Positions 23,340 to 35,450 of a DNA stretch of 64,000 nt are shown one piece after another; within the stretch, counting starts at the first letter, position 1; every line of letters begins with the position of its first letter. This stretch comes from Megascapheus bottae (lineage: Eukaryota; Chordata; Mammalia; Rodentia; Geomyidae): positions 56,077,602 to 56,141,601 of the forward strand of contig JANJXV010000013.1 in NCBI GenBank assembly GCA_024803745.1, in the 5' to 3' direction. The position numbers and the translations under genes were made by a program. The notes under the pieces are model-generated. The model was not told the origin of the DNA. It did no database searches and saw only the letters and a program-made list of their open reading frames with translations.

Positions 23340-23940
23340 TATGAGGGACACATGCATTACCAGACTGACACAGGCAAGGACTGACACAGGAGAGGACTGA
23401 CATAGGAGAGGAGTGACACAAGTGAGGACTGACACAGAAGAGGAATGACACAGGTGAGGACTGACATAGATGAAAACTCACAGATGAGGACACAGGAGAA
23501 GAGTGTCATAGGTCAGAACTGACACTGATGAGGACTGAGAGGAGGGATGACACAAGTGAGGAATGACACGAGAGAACTGGCAGGTGAGGGCTGACATAGG
23601 AGAGGACTGACAAGTGAGGACTCACACAGGAGAGAACTCACATAGGTGAGTAAGGACTCACAGATGAGGACTGACACGGGCAAGGGCTGACACACGTCAG
23701 GAACGCCACAGATGAGGACTAACACAGGAGAGGACTGTTACAAGTGAGGATTGACACAGAAGGGGATTGTCACAGATGAGGACAGACACCGGAGAGGACT
23801 GCCATGGGCCAGAACCGACACGGTGAGGACTGACAGGAGGGGAATGACACAGGTGAGGATTCACACAGGAGAGGACTCATACAGGTGAGTAAGGGTTCAC
23901 AGATGACTGAGAGGACTGGTACACGAGAGGACTGACAAGG
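23340..23940. repeat. Degenerate short-unit minisatellite (GAGGACTGACACAG type)
   Basis: About 600 bases built from variants of 'gaggactgacacag' and 'gtgaggactgacacagg', with many insertions and substitutions. An old, heavily diverged array. Confidence 0.85.
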
Positions 23941-24599
23941 GGAAAGTGTGTGCTGGTGATGTTACACGTGTCCTCTGCCCCTGATGGGTGCCTGACTGTA
24001 GGAAGGCCCTGACTTCCCTGACTGGACAGGAACATTTACAGTTCTGATACATTTGCCAAGCACAGACACCAGGCCATAGGGAAGGCCTCCCTCCAGCTGC
24101 CAGGTGGCAGGAGTGCCAAGTCTACATTCTGATCCCCTGTGGCAGGTACATTACCCACGTCTGTTGTTTTTGGTACATCTGAGTTTTTGATGTCCCCTCA
24201 GGGCATCCCACACCAGCGGCAGCCAGTTCCTGATGCACAAAAGCAAATTGGCTTTCACCTCTGCGTGCGGCAGGCAGCATCCAGCACTGCTTCGTGGGGC
24301 TCCACACACAGGCCAATGCCTACCTGTGAACCGGGTGAAGGGGGAAGCCCCTGGCTCCTTGCCCCTCACCCCTCACATTATCCAGTCTTGAGTCTGATTA
24401 CCCTGCCTCTGTCACACTGACCATTTAAGGAAACAGAAGGCAGCAGAAAGAAAGAAACCTATAGGAAGGCAGAAACAAAACCACAAACCCCCAGTCACCT
24501 TGACATGAACAGGGAGCAGCTGCCCCCTCCAGACATGGTGGAGCAAAGCCGGACATCCACACGCAGAGGCCGAAGCTGGAGCCCTGTCTGTCACTAATG
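23941..24599. other. Intronic sequence, mostly unique
   Basis: No exon recognised. Its right half (from about 24420) may already be very decayed L1 sequence. Confidence 0.35.
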
Positions 24600-25379
24600 C
24601 CAACTCCAAATGCATCCAAGACCTCAGTGCAGGGCCTGGAGCCTGGAGCATCACCGGAGGAGTAGCAGGGAAGCCCTAGAACTCATCAGCATCAGCGGGA
24701 ACTCCCTGAGCAGAATTCTAGGGGCTTGGCCAAAAGCAAGAAGAGTGACAAATGGGTCTGCCTCAAGCTCAAATGACCTTGCACAGCAAAGGCAGTAGTT
24801 GCTAAGCTATAAAGACAGTGTACAGGATGGGAGAAGGTTTTTTTTTTTTTTCCAGCTGCACATCTGACAAGAGCCTCATATTTGCAATATACAAGGAACT
24901 CAAGAAATGAAACCTCCCCCAAGTCAATAAACCAATTAATACATGGGTGAAGGAACCAAACAGATACTAGGCAGAGAAAGCAGTACATACGGCAATAAAC
25001 TCATGAAGAAATACTCGCCATGCCTGGCTGTGAAGGTAATGCAAACCAGGCAATGCTGGGAGTCCATCTCATTCCAGGAAGATGGTCCATCAGGAAGAAT
25101 GGACCAGATGGTGTCAGGAAGCAGGGAAAAGGAACCTTGACCTTGTTAGGTGGAATGTGAACTCATGCAGCCACTGTGGAAGTCAGTGTGGAGAGTCCTC
25201 AGAAAAGTAAACACGGCGTTTACTCCAAGACCCAGCGACACCACTCACAGGCATTTATCAGAAAGATGGCATGTCAGGAAAGAAGAGAGGCAAATACACA
25301 CCCATGCTCATGATAGCACACTTCACAATGATCGGCTCATGGAAACGCCTTAGAGAGTCTACAATGGACTAGCGGGCAT

Positions 25380-25483
25380 CTGTCTATCTATATCTAATGC
25401 CTATCGTCTGTATCTACCGTCTGTCTCTATCACCTATTACCTGTCTCTATTATATATATGCCCATCATCTACATTTATCTATC

Positions 25484-25558
<75 letters not shown>

Positions 25559-25572
25559 GCTTTCTCTCTCTT
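25380..25572. repeat. (CTAT)-rich then (TC)n microsatellite inside L1
   Basis: Imperfect tetranucleotides (tctatctatatctaatgcct) are followed by a perfect (TC)n at 25491-25553 and a degenerate end. Confidence 0.93.
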
Positions 25573-25711
25573 TCCTGTTTCATGCAGCCATCAAGAGGAA
25601 TGCAATTATGTCATTTACAGGAAGGTGGGTGGATCTGGAAAATATCGTACTGAGTGAAGTAAGCCAGGCCTCAGGAAGACAGTATGGGCAGATGTTTTCT
25701 TTCATTGATGA

Positions 25712-25753
25712 TGCGCGTGCGTGTGCACACACACACACACACACACACGCACA
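25712..25753. repeat. (GT)(AC)n microsatellite inside L1
   Basis: Alternating purine-pyrimidine run 'tgcgcgtgcgtgtgcacaca' continuing as (AC)n. Confidence 0.9.
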
Positions 25754-26214
25754 GAGGGACATGTATACAAACATGACATAGCCATGATTTAGTTGAGTAA
25801 AGTACTGTATACATTGGTGTGACACCTTTTGAACAAATGACAGACAATTTAGGGAAACAAATGTCAGGACACTGAAACACATTTGAATGGGGAGAGGTAG
25901 AAAAAAGGATGAATGAAAAGGGTAACAGATAATACTGCATACGCAACATACACCTATAATAAAGGAACTGGAAAACATGAAGTGAGTCTGGGGAGAAGGG
26001 CCAGACAGAATGAGGCTGGGGGATGATGGATGAGGGCCTCCGGTCAAGCAGCAGTGCACACATGAATGGATATGTTAAATTGTAATTTCCTGGCACAACT
26101 ATTTGGAGTTCAGAAAATTAAAAAAAAACCTACTGGGCAGATTCTATTTCTGTTCTTTGTTCCTAATGCCACGTTACCAATTCATCTGTCTTGCTCCTCC
26201 TTCAAGTAACCATC

Positions 26215-26440
26215 TACTCCCTCGTTTATTCATCCATCATCATCTCTCGTCCATCCACCTGCCATTGATTCATGTATCATCTATCATCCATCCATTGATC
26301 CATCTTCCATCCATCATCATCTGTCATCCATCCATGCTCCCATCCATCTACCAACCCAGCCATCTATTCACCCATCCAAATTTCCATCCATCCATCCATC
26401 CATCCATCCATCCATCCATCCATCCTTGAATCCATCTCTT
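26215..26440. repeat. (ATCC)n tetranucleotide-rich tract
   Basis: Imperfect ATCC/ATCT repeats with a near-perfect (ATCC)n core at about 26385-26424. It lies just downstream of the L1 A-tail. Confidence 0.9.
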
Positions 26441-26690
26441 CTTTCCTTCATGAATCTCCATCCACCTGATGGTTTTGTTTTAACTCTTTGCTAAGCACTC
26501 CTCCAGGGAAGAAGACAGCTACAACTCACAGCGCTCCCAACCTGGAGCCGGGAACTGAACAATAAGCCTCAGGGTGGGTGCCAGGTCCCAGCTCAGGCTT
26601 GCCAATGTGGTGCTCTAAGAGGAGAGGCTGGGGCAGGCCTCTTCTTGGAAGTGGTGGCTGGGGGTTCTGAGAGCACTGAGAGAGGCTGCC

Positions 26691-28300
26691 AGGGAGCGTG
26701 GGAGAGGTGGACTCATCAGGGAGCGTGGGAGAGGTGGACTCGTGAGGGAGCGTGGGAGAGGTGGACTCGTGAGGGAGCGTGGGAGAGGTGGACTCGTCAG
26801 GGAGCGTGGGAGAGGTGGACTCGTCAGGGAGCGTGGGAGAGGTGGACTCGTCAGGGAGCGTGGGAGAGGTGGACTCGTGAGGGAGCGTGGGAGAGGTGGA
26901 CTCGTGAGGGAGGGTGGGAGAGGTGGACTCGTCAGGGAGGGTGGGAGAGGTGGACTCGTCAGGGAGCGTGGGAGAGGTGGACTCGTCAGGGAGCGTGGGA
27001 GAGGTGGACTCGTCAGGGAGCGTGGGAGAGGTGGACTCGCGAGGGACCGTGGGAGAGGTGGACTCGCGAGGGAGCGTGGGAGAGGTGGACTCGCGAGGGA
27101 GCGTGGGAGAGGTGGACTCGCGAGGGAGCGTGGGAGAGGTGGACTCGTGAGGGAGCGTGGGAGAGGTGGACTCGTGAGGGAGCGTGGGAGAGGTGGACTC
27201 GTGAGGGAGCGTGGGAGAGGTGGACTCGTCAGGGAGCGTGGGAGAGGTGGACTCGTGAGGGAGCGTGGGAGAGGTGGACTCGTCAGGGAGCGTGGGAGAG
27301 GTGGGGACTCTTGAGGGAGCGTGGGAGAGGTGGACTCGTCAGGGAGCGTGGGAGAGGTGGAGACTCGTGAGGGATCGTGGGAGAGGTGGACTCGTGAGGG
27401 AGCGTGGGAGAGGTGGACTCGTCAGGGAGCGTGGGAGAGGTGGGGACTCGTCAGGGACTGTGGGAGAGGTGGACTCGTCAGGGAGCGTGGGAGAGGTGGG
27501 GACTCGTGAGGGAGCGTGGGAGAGGTGGACTCGTGAGGGAGGGTGGGAGAGGTGGACTCGTCAGGGAGCGTGGGAGAGGTGGACTCGTGAGGGAGCGTGG
27601 GAGAGGTGGACTCGTGAGGGAGCGTGGGAGAGGTGGACTCGTGAGGGAGCGTGGGAGAGGTGGACTCGTGAGGGAGGGTGGGAGAGGTGGACTCGTGAGG
27701 GAGCGTGGGAGAGGTGGACTCGTGAGGGAGCGTGGGAGAGGTGGACTCGTGAGGGAGCGTGGGAGAGGTGGACTCGTGAGGGAGCGTGGGAGAGGTGGAC
27801 TCGTCAGGGAGGGTGGGAGAGGTGGACTCGTGAGGGAGCGTGGGAGAGGTGGACTCGTGAGGGAGCGTGGGAGAGGTGGACTCGTCAGGGAGCGTGGGAG
27901 AGGTGGACTCGCGAGGGAGCGTGGGAGAGGTGGACTCGCGAGGGAGCGTGGGAGAGGTGGACTCGTCAGGGAGCGTGGGAGAGGTGGGGACTCGTGAGGG
28001 ATCGTGGGAGAGGTGGAGTCGTGAGGGAGCGTGGGAGAGGTGGACTCGTCAGGGAGCGTGGGAGAGGTGGACTCGTCAGGGAGCGTGGGAGAGGTGGACT
28101 CGTGAGGGAGGGTGGGAGAGGTGGACTCGTGAGGGAGCGTGGGAGAGGTGGACTCGTGAGGGAGCGTGGGAGAGGTGGACTCATCAGGGAGCGTGGGAGA
28201 GGTGGGGACTCGTGAGGGAGCGTGGGAGAGGTGGACTCGTCAGGGAGGGTGGGAGAGGTGGACTCGTGAGGGAACGTGGGAGAGGTGGGGACTCGTCCTC
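26691..28300. repeat. 27-bp VNTR, about 60 copies
   Basis: Unit core 'gagcgtgggagaggtgg' followed by 'actcgtcag', 'actcgtgag' or 'actcgcgag'. Most copies are exactly 27 bases (nine codons). A minority have 'ggggactc' or 'ggagactc' and are 28-29 bases, shifting frame. Each typical unit carries two CpG, making a CpG-dense 1.6 kb block outside any promoter. Frames of up to 316 codons run through it with a nine-residue period (…GAWERWTRE…). No protein family is recognised, and they are judged spurious. Confidence 0.97.
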
Positions 28301-28319
28301 AGGGAGCCTTGGCGGCTGT

Positions 28320-28560
28320 TTGAAAGTCCTGGGCTGTGAACTCAGTTCCTCTCATGTCAGGCAGGTGCTCCACTACTTGAGCCGTACATCTGACCCTCTC
28401 TGCTCTGGTTATTTTTTGAGATAAGATCTTATTTCTTGGCATCGCCAGCCTGGACTGTAATCCTCCTGTTTATGTTCTATTGGGATGGGGTCACACACTG
28501 GCCTTGAACTGTGATCCCTTGAGTAGCTAGAATTACAGGGGTGAACCATCTGTCCAGCCT
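28320..28560 (-). mobile_element. Composite SINE (minus), diverged
   Basis: ID-like antisense portion 'caggtgctccactacttgag' followed by an antisense 7SL-like monomer ('gagtagctagaattacaggg'). Confidence 0.6.
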
Positions 28561-29477
28561 GGGTGGGGGGTGTATCTCGGGAAGACCTCACAGGCGGCGG
28601 GGCAGGTGGTCTGGGGAAGCTGGCTGTGGTCACTGGTTGATCCCTGGAGAGATCAGGGACTGTGATGATTAATTCTGAGGCTGTGTGCTGGTGTGAGAGC
28701 CCAGAGTCCTCGTCACCATGGAAATCCCACAACCCGCAAAGAGATTTTCCTCCCCCTGTCTCTCCCTCCTGGCCCTTCCTCTGAAGCCCAGGCCAGGCGC
28801 ATGGCCAGGCGGGTGGCAGGGTCTTGCTTCCATGCAGCTCCACACAGGCTGGTGTGAACAGAGATGACACCATGACATTCCGGGAGAGGGAGGGAGCTGC
28901 TTGACAGGGGTAGGGACGGGCTGGGGGAGTGAGCTGGCAGGAGCAGGGGCAGGAACCCCGGGCAGGACCAGGCCATCCTTCCTGACTGCTAAGTGGGAGC
29001 ATCCACCTTCTTCAGGGACAAAGGGCTGACCTTGACCCTTGTAGCCTGTCCTTGAAGGAGGTGGACCAAGGCCCCGGGCACGTGGAAGGCTGGCGGTCTG
29101 GCAGGTGTTCACGTGGGATGAGGCCCTGTGAGGGGGAGTTCAGACAGAGACTAGAGGGACGCAGGGCCCCCATCCTCAACACAGGGCTCTTCTTTTTCAA
29201 TAAGCCATGTCTTACAGGCCGACAGCTGGCGGCTCTGTACCCAGCACCTGGTGTGAGCTTCCTGACCTCCACACACTGCGTGAGAAGAAGGAGAGAAGTA
29301 CAATGTGCCCTCTCCACCTGTGCAGAGGTGAGGGCCTATCTAGCGCCTGTTCCCTGGCAGGGGCCATGCGTCTGTGCAGGCTGGACCCCCGAGCCTCGTG
29401 GCCAGGGCTGCCGCGATGTAAGAGGGGAGAGCTGGAGGTGCTGCGAGGAGGCTGGTACACAACTCTTACCATGAGTC
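28561..29477. other. Unique intronic sequence
   Basis: No repeat or exon recognised. Confidence 0.4.
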
Positions 29478-29660
29478 CACGGGCTCATTCACTCATTCAT
29501 CCATGCACACAGATGGCCATCCATCTTTCCTCCATCCATCTGCTCACCCAGTCCACCCATCCACTCGTTCACCCATGTGTCCACCTACCATCCAGCCAGC
29601 CATCATCCATTTATCTACCTACCTTCCACCAATCTATCCGCCGCCCGTCCATCCATAAAT
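29478..29660. repeat. Degenerate (CCAT)n-rich tract
   Basis: Repeated 'catccatc' and 'cacccatcc' motifs, heavily interrupted. Confidence 0.75.
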
Positions 29661-30139
29661 GCAGTCATGAATTTATTCAAGAAATACATGCAGGTTGCGG
29701 TGTTAGGGTGGTGAGGGACCTGCTTGGAAGGGCCAAGACAGGATGCCGGGTGTGAGGGAGGGATGGGGGAAGGTGGAATTACGTCCCTGTAATTCCAAAA
29801 GTCCAATCGCTAATGGCCACCACGCAGAGTTAAGGCCAGACTAGAAGACATTTTTCCAAATTTCCACAGTAGTGGTGGTAGGCAGCTTGGCTATCCCCAC
29901 AGACCTGACATACACGGTCACGCCCGACACTGCGCTCAACAGATCAAACCAGCTTGTGCCAACCAAGTGCACGGCTCCCGTGACACTGAGCTTCTGAACT
30001 CCCCTGGTCCTCCAGGAGCCTTCGGGCCCAGGCCTGGCCTTGAGACAGCAGGACCAGGAAGCAGGCCTGGGGCCGTGAGTGCATACAAGGCCCTTCCACA
30101 GAGACGGCTGCACACATGACATGTGAAGGGTACATGCAG

Positions 30140-30450
30140 GGGTGTCACAGCGTGTACTGGAGTACTACTTAGCCATAGGAGGGGTGAAATTATGTTGTTT
30201 GCTGTATTTAGTGACATAAGCCCACTCCACAAAGACAAGTCGTGCGTGCTTTCTCTCACTTGTGGAAGCCAGGAAAAAACAAAACAAACCAGAACAGGCC
30301 CAAACTAGAACCACCAGGAGGCAGGAGAGAGAAAAGTAGGGGCACATTCTGTGCCTGTGAAGAGCAGAATGAATCCCCTTATGATGGTGATTTACTCCAC
30401 ATCAAAACACAGCCCTTTAATAAGAGACACCAGTGTTGTAAAGGCAGCTG
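30140..30450 (+). mobile_element. L1 3' fragment (plus)
   Basis: 'ggagtactacttagccatag', then 'gtatttagtgacataagccc' and 'tttctctcacttgtggaagc' follow the late-ORF2 / 3' UTR order seen at 25580-26100. Confidence 0.65.
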
Positions 30451-30719
30451 AAACCGCAGACCAGGCCTGAGGGACGGGAGCGGACGAGCCAGCGAGGCCT
30501 GCAGGGACCTTGAACCGTGGCTGATTCACAAGCAGAGTGAAAGGTGGCTTGGACCATTTCTTATAAACATCTGCACTAAAGAAAAGCAGACCTGTAGCAC
30601 CTGCTCAGAAATAAACATCCAACAAGCTTGCACTTAGGTTACAGACTCTCCATCACCCCAGACCAACGCAGGTGACACCGGTATTTCCTCTCCCTCTTTC
30701 TGAGCTCAGCCTGTCGACA

Positions 30720-30781
30720 GAATACAACATGGCCCCTCCACACAACGGAATATTACGCAGCCATAAAAAGGGATGCAGAGA
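30720..30781 (+). mobile_element. Short L1 3' piece (plus)
   Basis: 'cacacaacggaatattacgc' and 'agccataaaaaggg' are the typical end-of-ORF2 L1 wording. A SINE monomer follows directly. Confidence 0.6.
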
Positions 30782-30898
30782 AGTGGTGCTGTGGCTCAAG
30801 GGGTAGGGCGGTAGCTTTGAGCTGAAATGCTCAGGGACAGAGCCCAGGCCCAGAGTTCAAGCCCCAGGACGTCTGACCCCCCCCCCCCAAAAAAAAAG
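30782..30898 (+). mobile_element. Solo right-monomer SINE with A-tail
   Basis: 'agaagtggtgctgtggctca' to 'gagttcaagccccaggacg', then C-run and A-run. No ID-like or 7SL-like left monomer. This suggests that the right monomer may occur alone or as a 5'-truncated dimer. Confidence 0.75.
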
Positions 30899-31640
30899 GG
30901 CTGCTGTACTCTGACTCAGTGCTCTGTGTGATGACACAAGCCAGGGGCGGAAGGTCATGTGTGTCTGTGAGAGAGTGGCCTGCCGGCCTGGGGCCAGGTC
31001 TTGCTGCTGAGCATGTTTCCTGTGTGTGAGGAGCCACACCATGTGACCCTGGCTTAAAGATGTCACTCTTTGGGACTCTGGGCCTCAGGATGGCTGGGGA
31101 AGGGGCCAGGAGCCCATAAGAAGGAGAAGCGGCATGGGACGGGGTCCCCTGCTGTAATGGCCACCGGCACAGATGCTGGCCTGGGCCAGTGCCCAGGCAG
31201 TCCACAGGCGGGATGGTCTGTGTTCCCCGTGGGAGCAGCCTTCCCAGGAAGCCCTGTGCCCCCCCCCACGCTCCCTGCAGCCAGCTCTCTGCTGCATCTG
31301 TTAAAAATATCGAGGGCCATCTGCACAACTTGTAATTTAATAAATGTATTTATAATAGGACCAACTTTTGTCACTGAGAGGAAGTGTGGGAGGCCCAGAG
31401 GAGGAGCGCCCCCACCCGGACACAGCTGGTCAAGCCACCAGGGTCCCCGCGGCCTGCAAATGTCACAGCCCTTAAAATGCCCTGTGGAGGTGGCAGAGAA
31501 GCACGCAAAACCCAGCCTGGAGCCCCATTCTGGGGAGTCTGAGTGGTGCCTGCACAGACCCATGTCTCCTGGAACCCCAGACTTGCAAGCAGTTCCTTGT
31601 AGGTGCAGCTTGTAAGAAGTCCTGGCAGGCTAGACCACAC
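30899..31640. other. Intronic sequence with a possible conserved non-coding stretch
   Basis: 31285-31380 is AT-rich amid GC-rich flanks ('tgttaaaaatatcgagggcc', 'tttaataaatgtatttataa'), typical of conserved non-coding DNA, but I have no alignment to test it. Confidence 0.35.
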
Positions 31641-31641
31641 T

Positions 31642-31957
31642 CACTGGGTCAGGCTCCACCCACTGGGCCAGGCTCCACCGACTGGGGTCAGGCCCCCTCC
31701 CACTGGGTCACGCCCCCTCCCATTGGGTCAGGCCCCCTCCCATTGGGTCACACCCCCTCCCATTGGGTCAGGCCCCCTCCCATTGGGTCAGGCCCCCTCC
31801 CATTGGGTCAGGCCCCCTCCCATTGGGTCAGGCCCCCTCCCATTGGGTCAGGCCCGCTCCCATTGGGTCAGGCCCCCTCCCATTGGGTCAGGCCCCCTCC
31901 CATTGGGTCAGGCCCCCTCCCATTGGGTCAGGCCCTCTCCCATTGGGTCAGGCCTAC
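31642..31957. repeat. 20-bp VNTR, about 16 copies
   Basis: Unit cattgggtcaggccccctcc repeats in perfect 20-base register from about 31681, preceded by two 19-base diverged copies. Single-base variants only (for example 'cacgccccc' at 31709, 'cacaccccc' at 31749). Confidence 0.97.
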
Positions 31958-34939
31958 CCTCCACAAGGCCTTAGGCTCAGGCCCAGGATGATGCCATGGG
32001 AAGGTAAAGGCTGAGCTCCAGGTGATGTGCCACCAGTCAAGGCCAGCTGTTCCCTGAGAATACTAGATGTGAGGCCTTGCTGGAAAAGCCACACCAGAGG
32101 CTGCTCTGGGGCTGGCAACCCTAGAAACAAGAGCTTTCCAGCCCCCCCCCGGGACATCCTCGAGACAAGGCTTGCAGGCCCCCCAGCCATGGAGCCCGGT
32201 CTCTGTGCACAGCCTGGAGATGTCCATTAGCTGTCCGCAGTCTCCCTGCAGGTGGATCTTCTGGACATCTGCCACCTCCCGCTGGGGCAGCAGGGCCCTG
32301 AGGAGCCAGAGCCAGCAGGGCCGTGGGCCTTGTTCAGCTGTGGGGTGGACACGCAGTCTGGCTGAGGCTGGCAGCTGGAGCTGCCACAGGGCCCCGAGTA
32401 CAGTCTCTAGAGAGGGTGCCACCCCCGGCAAGAAGTCCAGAGACCCAGCAGCTTTGTGAGAGGGGCCGGCGCATCATGCAGGCTCACTCATGCTCGAGTG
32501 TCATCAGAAGCATAGGAGGGCCATGTGGGCACAGCACGCCTGGGGAGCCGCGGGGTGATGGACGCACGGACAGACAGACAGCAGGAGAGCAACGCCAGAC
32601 ACCCTGGCTAGGGAACAAGACCCCCGATCCTGACACCAGCCCCAGCAAGTGGAGTTGGCAGCTTGCTGACTAGATCACACCAGCAAGGCCAGCGAGTTCT
32701 GGGAACACACGCCGGGGACATGACCAGTGATCCGGGGGGACCGCCACCTGTCGTCCCAAGCCATGAAGAAAGAAACTCAGCATCTGTGTCCAGTTAAACC
32801 AAAACACCTCAGCGCACGAGGAGGTGAATTACAGTCTTTAACCCCACGAGCTGCACATCAAAGAAATCCAAGTCGGCAGAAGTTCTGTGCATTTCTTTCC
32901 CCACGCAGGGCCAGGCCAGCGCCCCCGCCATGGCACACACGGTCAGCGTGCCACCACGGGCGCTCGCCACAAGGGAGGAAAAGAAGACAAACCACACATC
33001 CAGGTGAGCAAGGCGACTGCAGGAAATGATCATCAACACACCAGCGTCTGCCAGCCAACGCCATTTCCAAAAACGTCCCACCATGTGGCAAAGACCACAA
33101 CCACGGAGGAAAGTGGAGGGTACCACGGAGACACTGACCAACCCAGGCTCACAGAGGCAGGCCCTGCCTCGTCAGGGAGGCCACACGGGAAGACAACCCC
33201 CCACCCCACGTGGCTGGCCTGGCTTAGCCCCAATCCAGCCCGAGGCCAAACATGGCTCCACCACTGTCCTGAAGCACAGGCGGGAAATCGAGAGCCACGC
33301 ATGGCGGATACACACGTGAAAGGTAGTGGGTGTGGAGGAACACTGCTCAGTCCTGCAGGAGGGCAGAGAGGGACGCAGACTATGGATAAGCTGACCACGT
33401 GTTCCTGCCCGCTGGCATGTGCGAGGTGTAGCCGGCGAGGCCCAGCCCCTTCTACGCACAGGACATCCTCAGGCAGAGAAGAGGACCTGGCCCTGCCTCC
33501 TGTCACGTGCAAGCCTCACATGTTACATGTGAGACACAACACACTAAGAACATCACAGCGGGAAATCAGGGTCTGGCCCTTGCCTAGCACCAGAGTCCAG
33601 GCCAGGGCAGCAGGGCCTGGAAGCTCAGGCCGCGGGCGCCTTCTGGATGCCATCCCAAGGCCGACCTGAAGCTGCCCTTCCCTGTTCCTGGCAGCTCCTC
33701 TGCCATGCCTGCTCATCCTCCCTGAAGCACCCCACTTCCGGCTGCACAGAGGGAGCGCAGGCTGGGGTGCTGGCACCTGACCCCTGGTATCACCCAGCGG
33801 CAGGTCCACCATGGCTCAGGGGCTTGACCGGGCTGCTTCGGGGGGCACAGGGGGTGCCCACTCTCTTCTCCCTGGCTGTGGTGTGGTTGGCACTGCCCAG
33901 CTCCTGCCTTACACAGGGCCCACCCACGAGTGCCCATGAGCCAGATTGCCCCCTCCTACACGAAGCCCTCAGGGGTCACTTGCCCAGCCTGGCCAGGCCC
34001 CTCCGGCTCTGACTCAAGCGGCTTTAGGGCTGGTGGTTTTTTTTATCACCTGTCGCTGGCCACTGACACTTCTTGGTTGGTCAGCTGGGGAAGCTTAGGG
34101 AGGGACTGTCCTTGTTCTTGTCTGGGTGCTTAGAAGTCCGACGTCCACTGCCACCTCCTCTACAGAAACCCAGCCGTCCTGAAGTAATGACAGCCATGGT
34201 CCAGGCTGGAGGGTCCCCCACGCAGCCACACTGCTGCCCTGCAGCCACGGGGCGCCGGACACCGTCTCCTCGGCCCCACCCCACTTAGCCGCAGGTGGGA
34301 GCTGGGGGGAGCCCTGGGTCCACAGGGCCCCAGCCGCACCCAGGGGACTGGCTAGCCAGCACGCGGCACCCAGCGAGGCCGGGGAGGCACGGCGCCTGGT
34401 GGGTGGAAGGACGCCCGGCCACGGGGACACAGCATGCCTGCCCCACACCCCACCTCCCACCACCTCACCTCCCACAGAGCACTGTACACACAGACACACC
34501 CGTGTGCGAGACAAGGCCCGCAGGGCAGGCCGGGAAGTTCCGGCATCTGTGCCCTGGGCTGCCGCCCTGTGCCTGGGACACGCTCGTGGCAAGAGGCCAC
34601 AGTGGTCCCCCAGCAGGCGGCACACAGCCGGGACACACCACCCTTCCTTAGGTCTCAAACCCTCAGCCGGGAGCCCTGCCCGGCCTGATGCTTCCCTCGT
34701 GATGTGGGGCGGGTCCTCCTTGGAGACGGCTCGGTGGGGGCCACACCCGGCGGGGAGCAGGGGAGCAGGGGACAGCATGGAAGCTGCTCCACAGCGGGCA
34801 TCTGCCCAGAAGAACAGAGGATGGAGACACACGGTGCCCAGTGTCGTTCATGAGTCCCAAGGTGGCAGTGATGACCAGCACTGTCCCCTGACGCGTGGGG
34901 AGAAAACACTGTGCTCACAACCAGGGTAGGGAGGCACGT
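31958..34939. other. Unique GC-rich intronic sequence
   Basis: About 3 kb without a repeat family I recognise. Long frames (for example 32887-33669 plus and 34095-34832 minus) resemble no known protein and overlap on both strands, so I treat them as chance. Confidence 0.45.
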
Positions 34940-35132
34940 CCATGGTCCGGAGTGTGGCCTGGGGTAGCGAGCCTGCCCGGCACGCACGAAGACCCGGAGC
35001 GACTCCTCCGGACCACATGCAGAGAAAAAAGCCGGAAGTGGAGCTGAGGCTCAGCTGGTAGAGCTCCAGCCTTGAGAAAACCCAAGGGCAGGGCTCAGGC
35101 CTTGAATTCAAGCCCCAGAACTGGCAAAAAAG
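34940..35132 (+). mobile_element. ID-like dimeric SINE (plus), CpG-mutated copy
   Basis: 'gtggcctggggtagcgagcc', 'cacgcacgaagacccgg' and the right monomer ending 'aattcaagccccagaactgg' with an A-rich tail. Possible imperfect target duplication (ggcacgtcca / ggcacacacgtcca). Confidence 0.82.
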
Positions 35133-35411
35133 AAAGGCACACACGTCCAGATGGAGTAGCACCCGCCCTCCCCCACATCACACTGCTTTAACCACTGCGA
35201 GGACCACAGATGGGGCGCCTTCCTGGGGTGAAGACACCGCCAAGCAAGGGCCAGCGGGGCTGCCGTGCATTTCTGGGCTCACTGTGCCCCGAATCGTCTC
35301 TTCCAGGCTGGCCCCAACGACAGCCCACAGTGAGTGCGGCCGGCGCGGGGAGAGGGCCGCAGACTTCATCTGCAAAGGGCCAGAGGGTCATTTCTTGGTG
35401 TCAGGAGCCAC

Positions 35412-35450
<39 letters not shown>

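Larger units (their letters stand above)
24600..26115 (+). mobile_element. L1 3' end (ORF2 C-terminus, 3' UTR, A-tail), 5'-truncated
   Basis: The sequence order matches late L1 ORF2. 'ccaaatgcatccaagacctc' comes first, then 'atttgcaatatacaaggaac' and 'gcagccactgtggaagtcag'. 'catgcagccatcaagaggaa' follows, then 'ctgagtgaagtaagccaggc'. A 3' UTR with 'acacctataataaaggaact' and a short A-run at about 26119 end it. ORF2 is frameshifted and not functional. Microsatellites at 25380-25572 and 25712-25753 have expanded inside the element. Confidence 0.85.

Noticed and set aside
26645..28424. Arg/Gly/Trp-rich ORFs of 185-316 codons as repeat proteins
   Set aside because: All frames through the 27-bp VNTR are open and the periodic peptides (nine-residue cycle) follow from the DNA unit. 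No conserved start, no family match.
33033..34832. Long frames at 32887-33669 (plus), 33033-33512 (minus) and 34095-34832 (minus)
   Set aside because: Overlapping frames on both strands in GC-rich DNA, low-complexity composition and no recognisable motif or exon-like boundaries.
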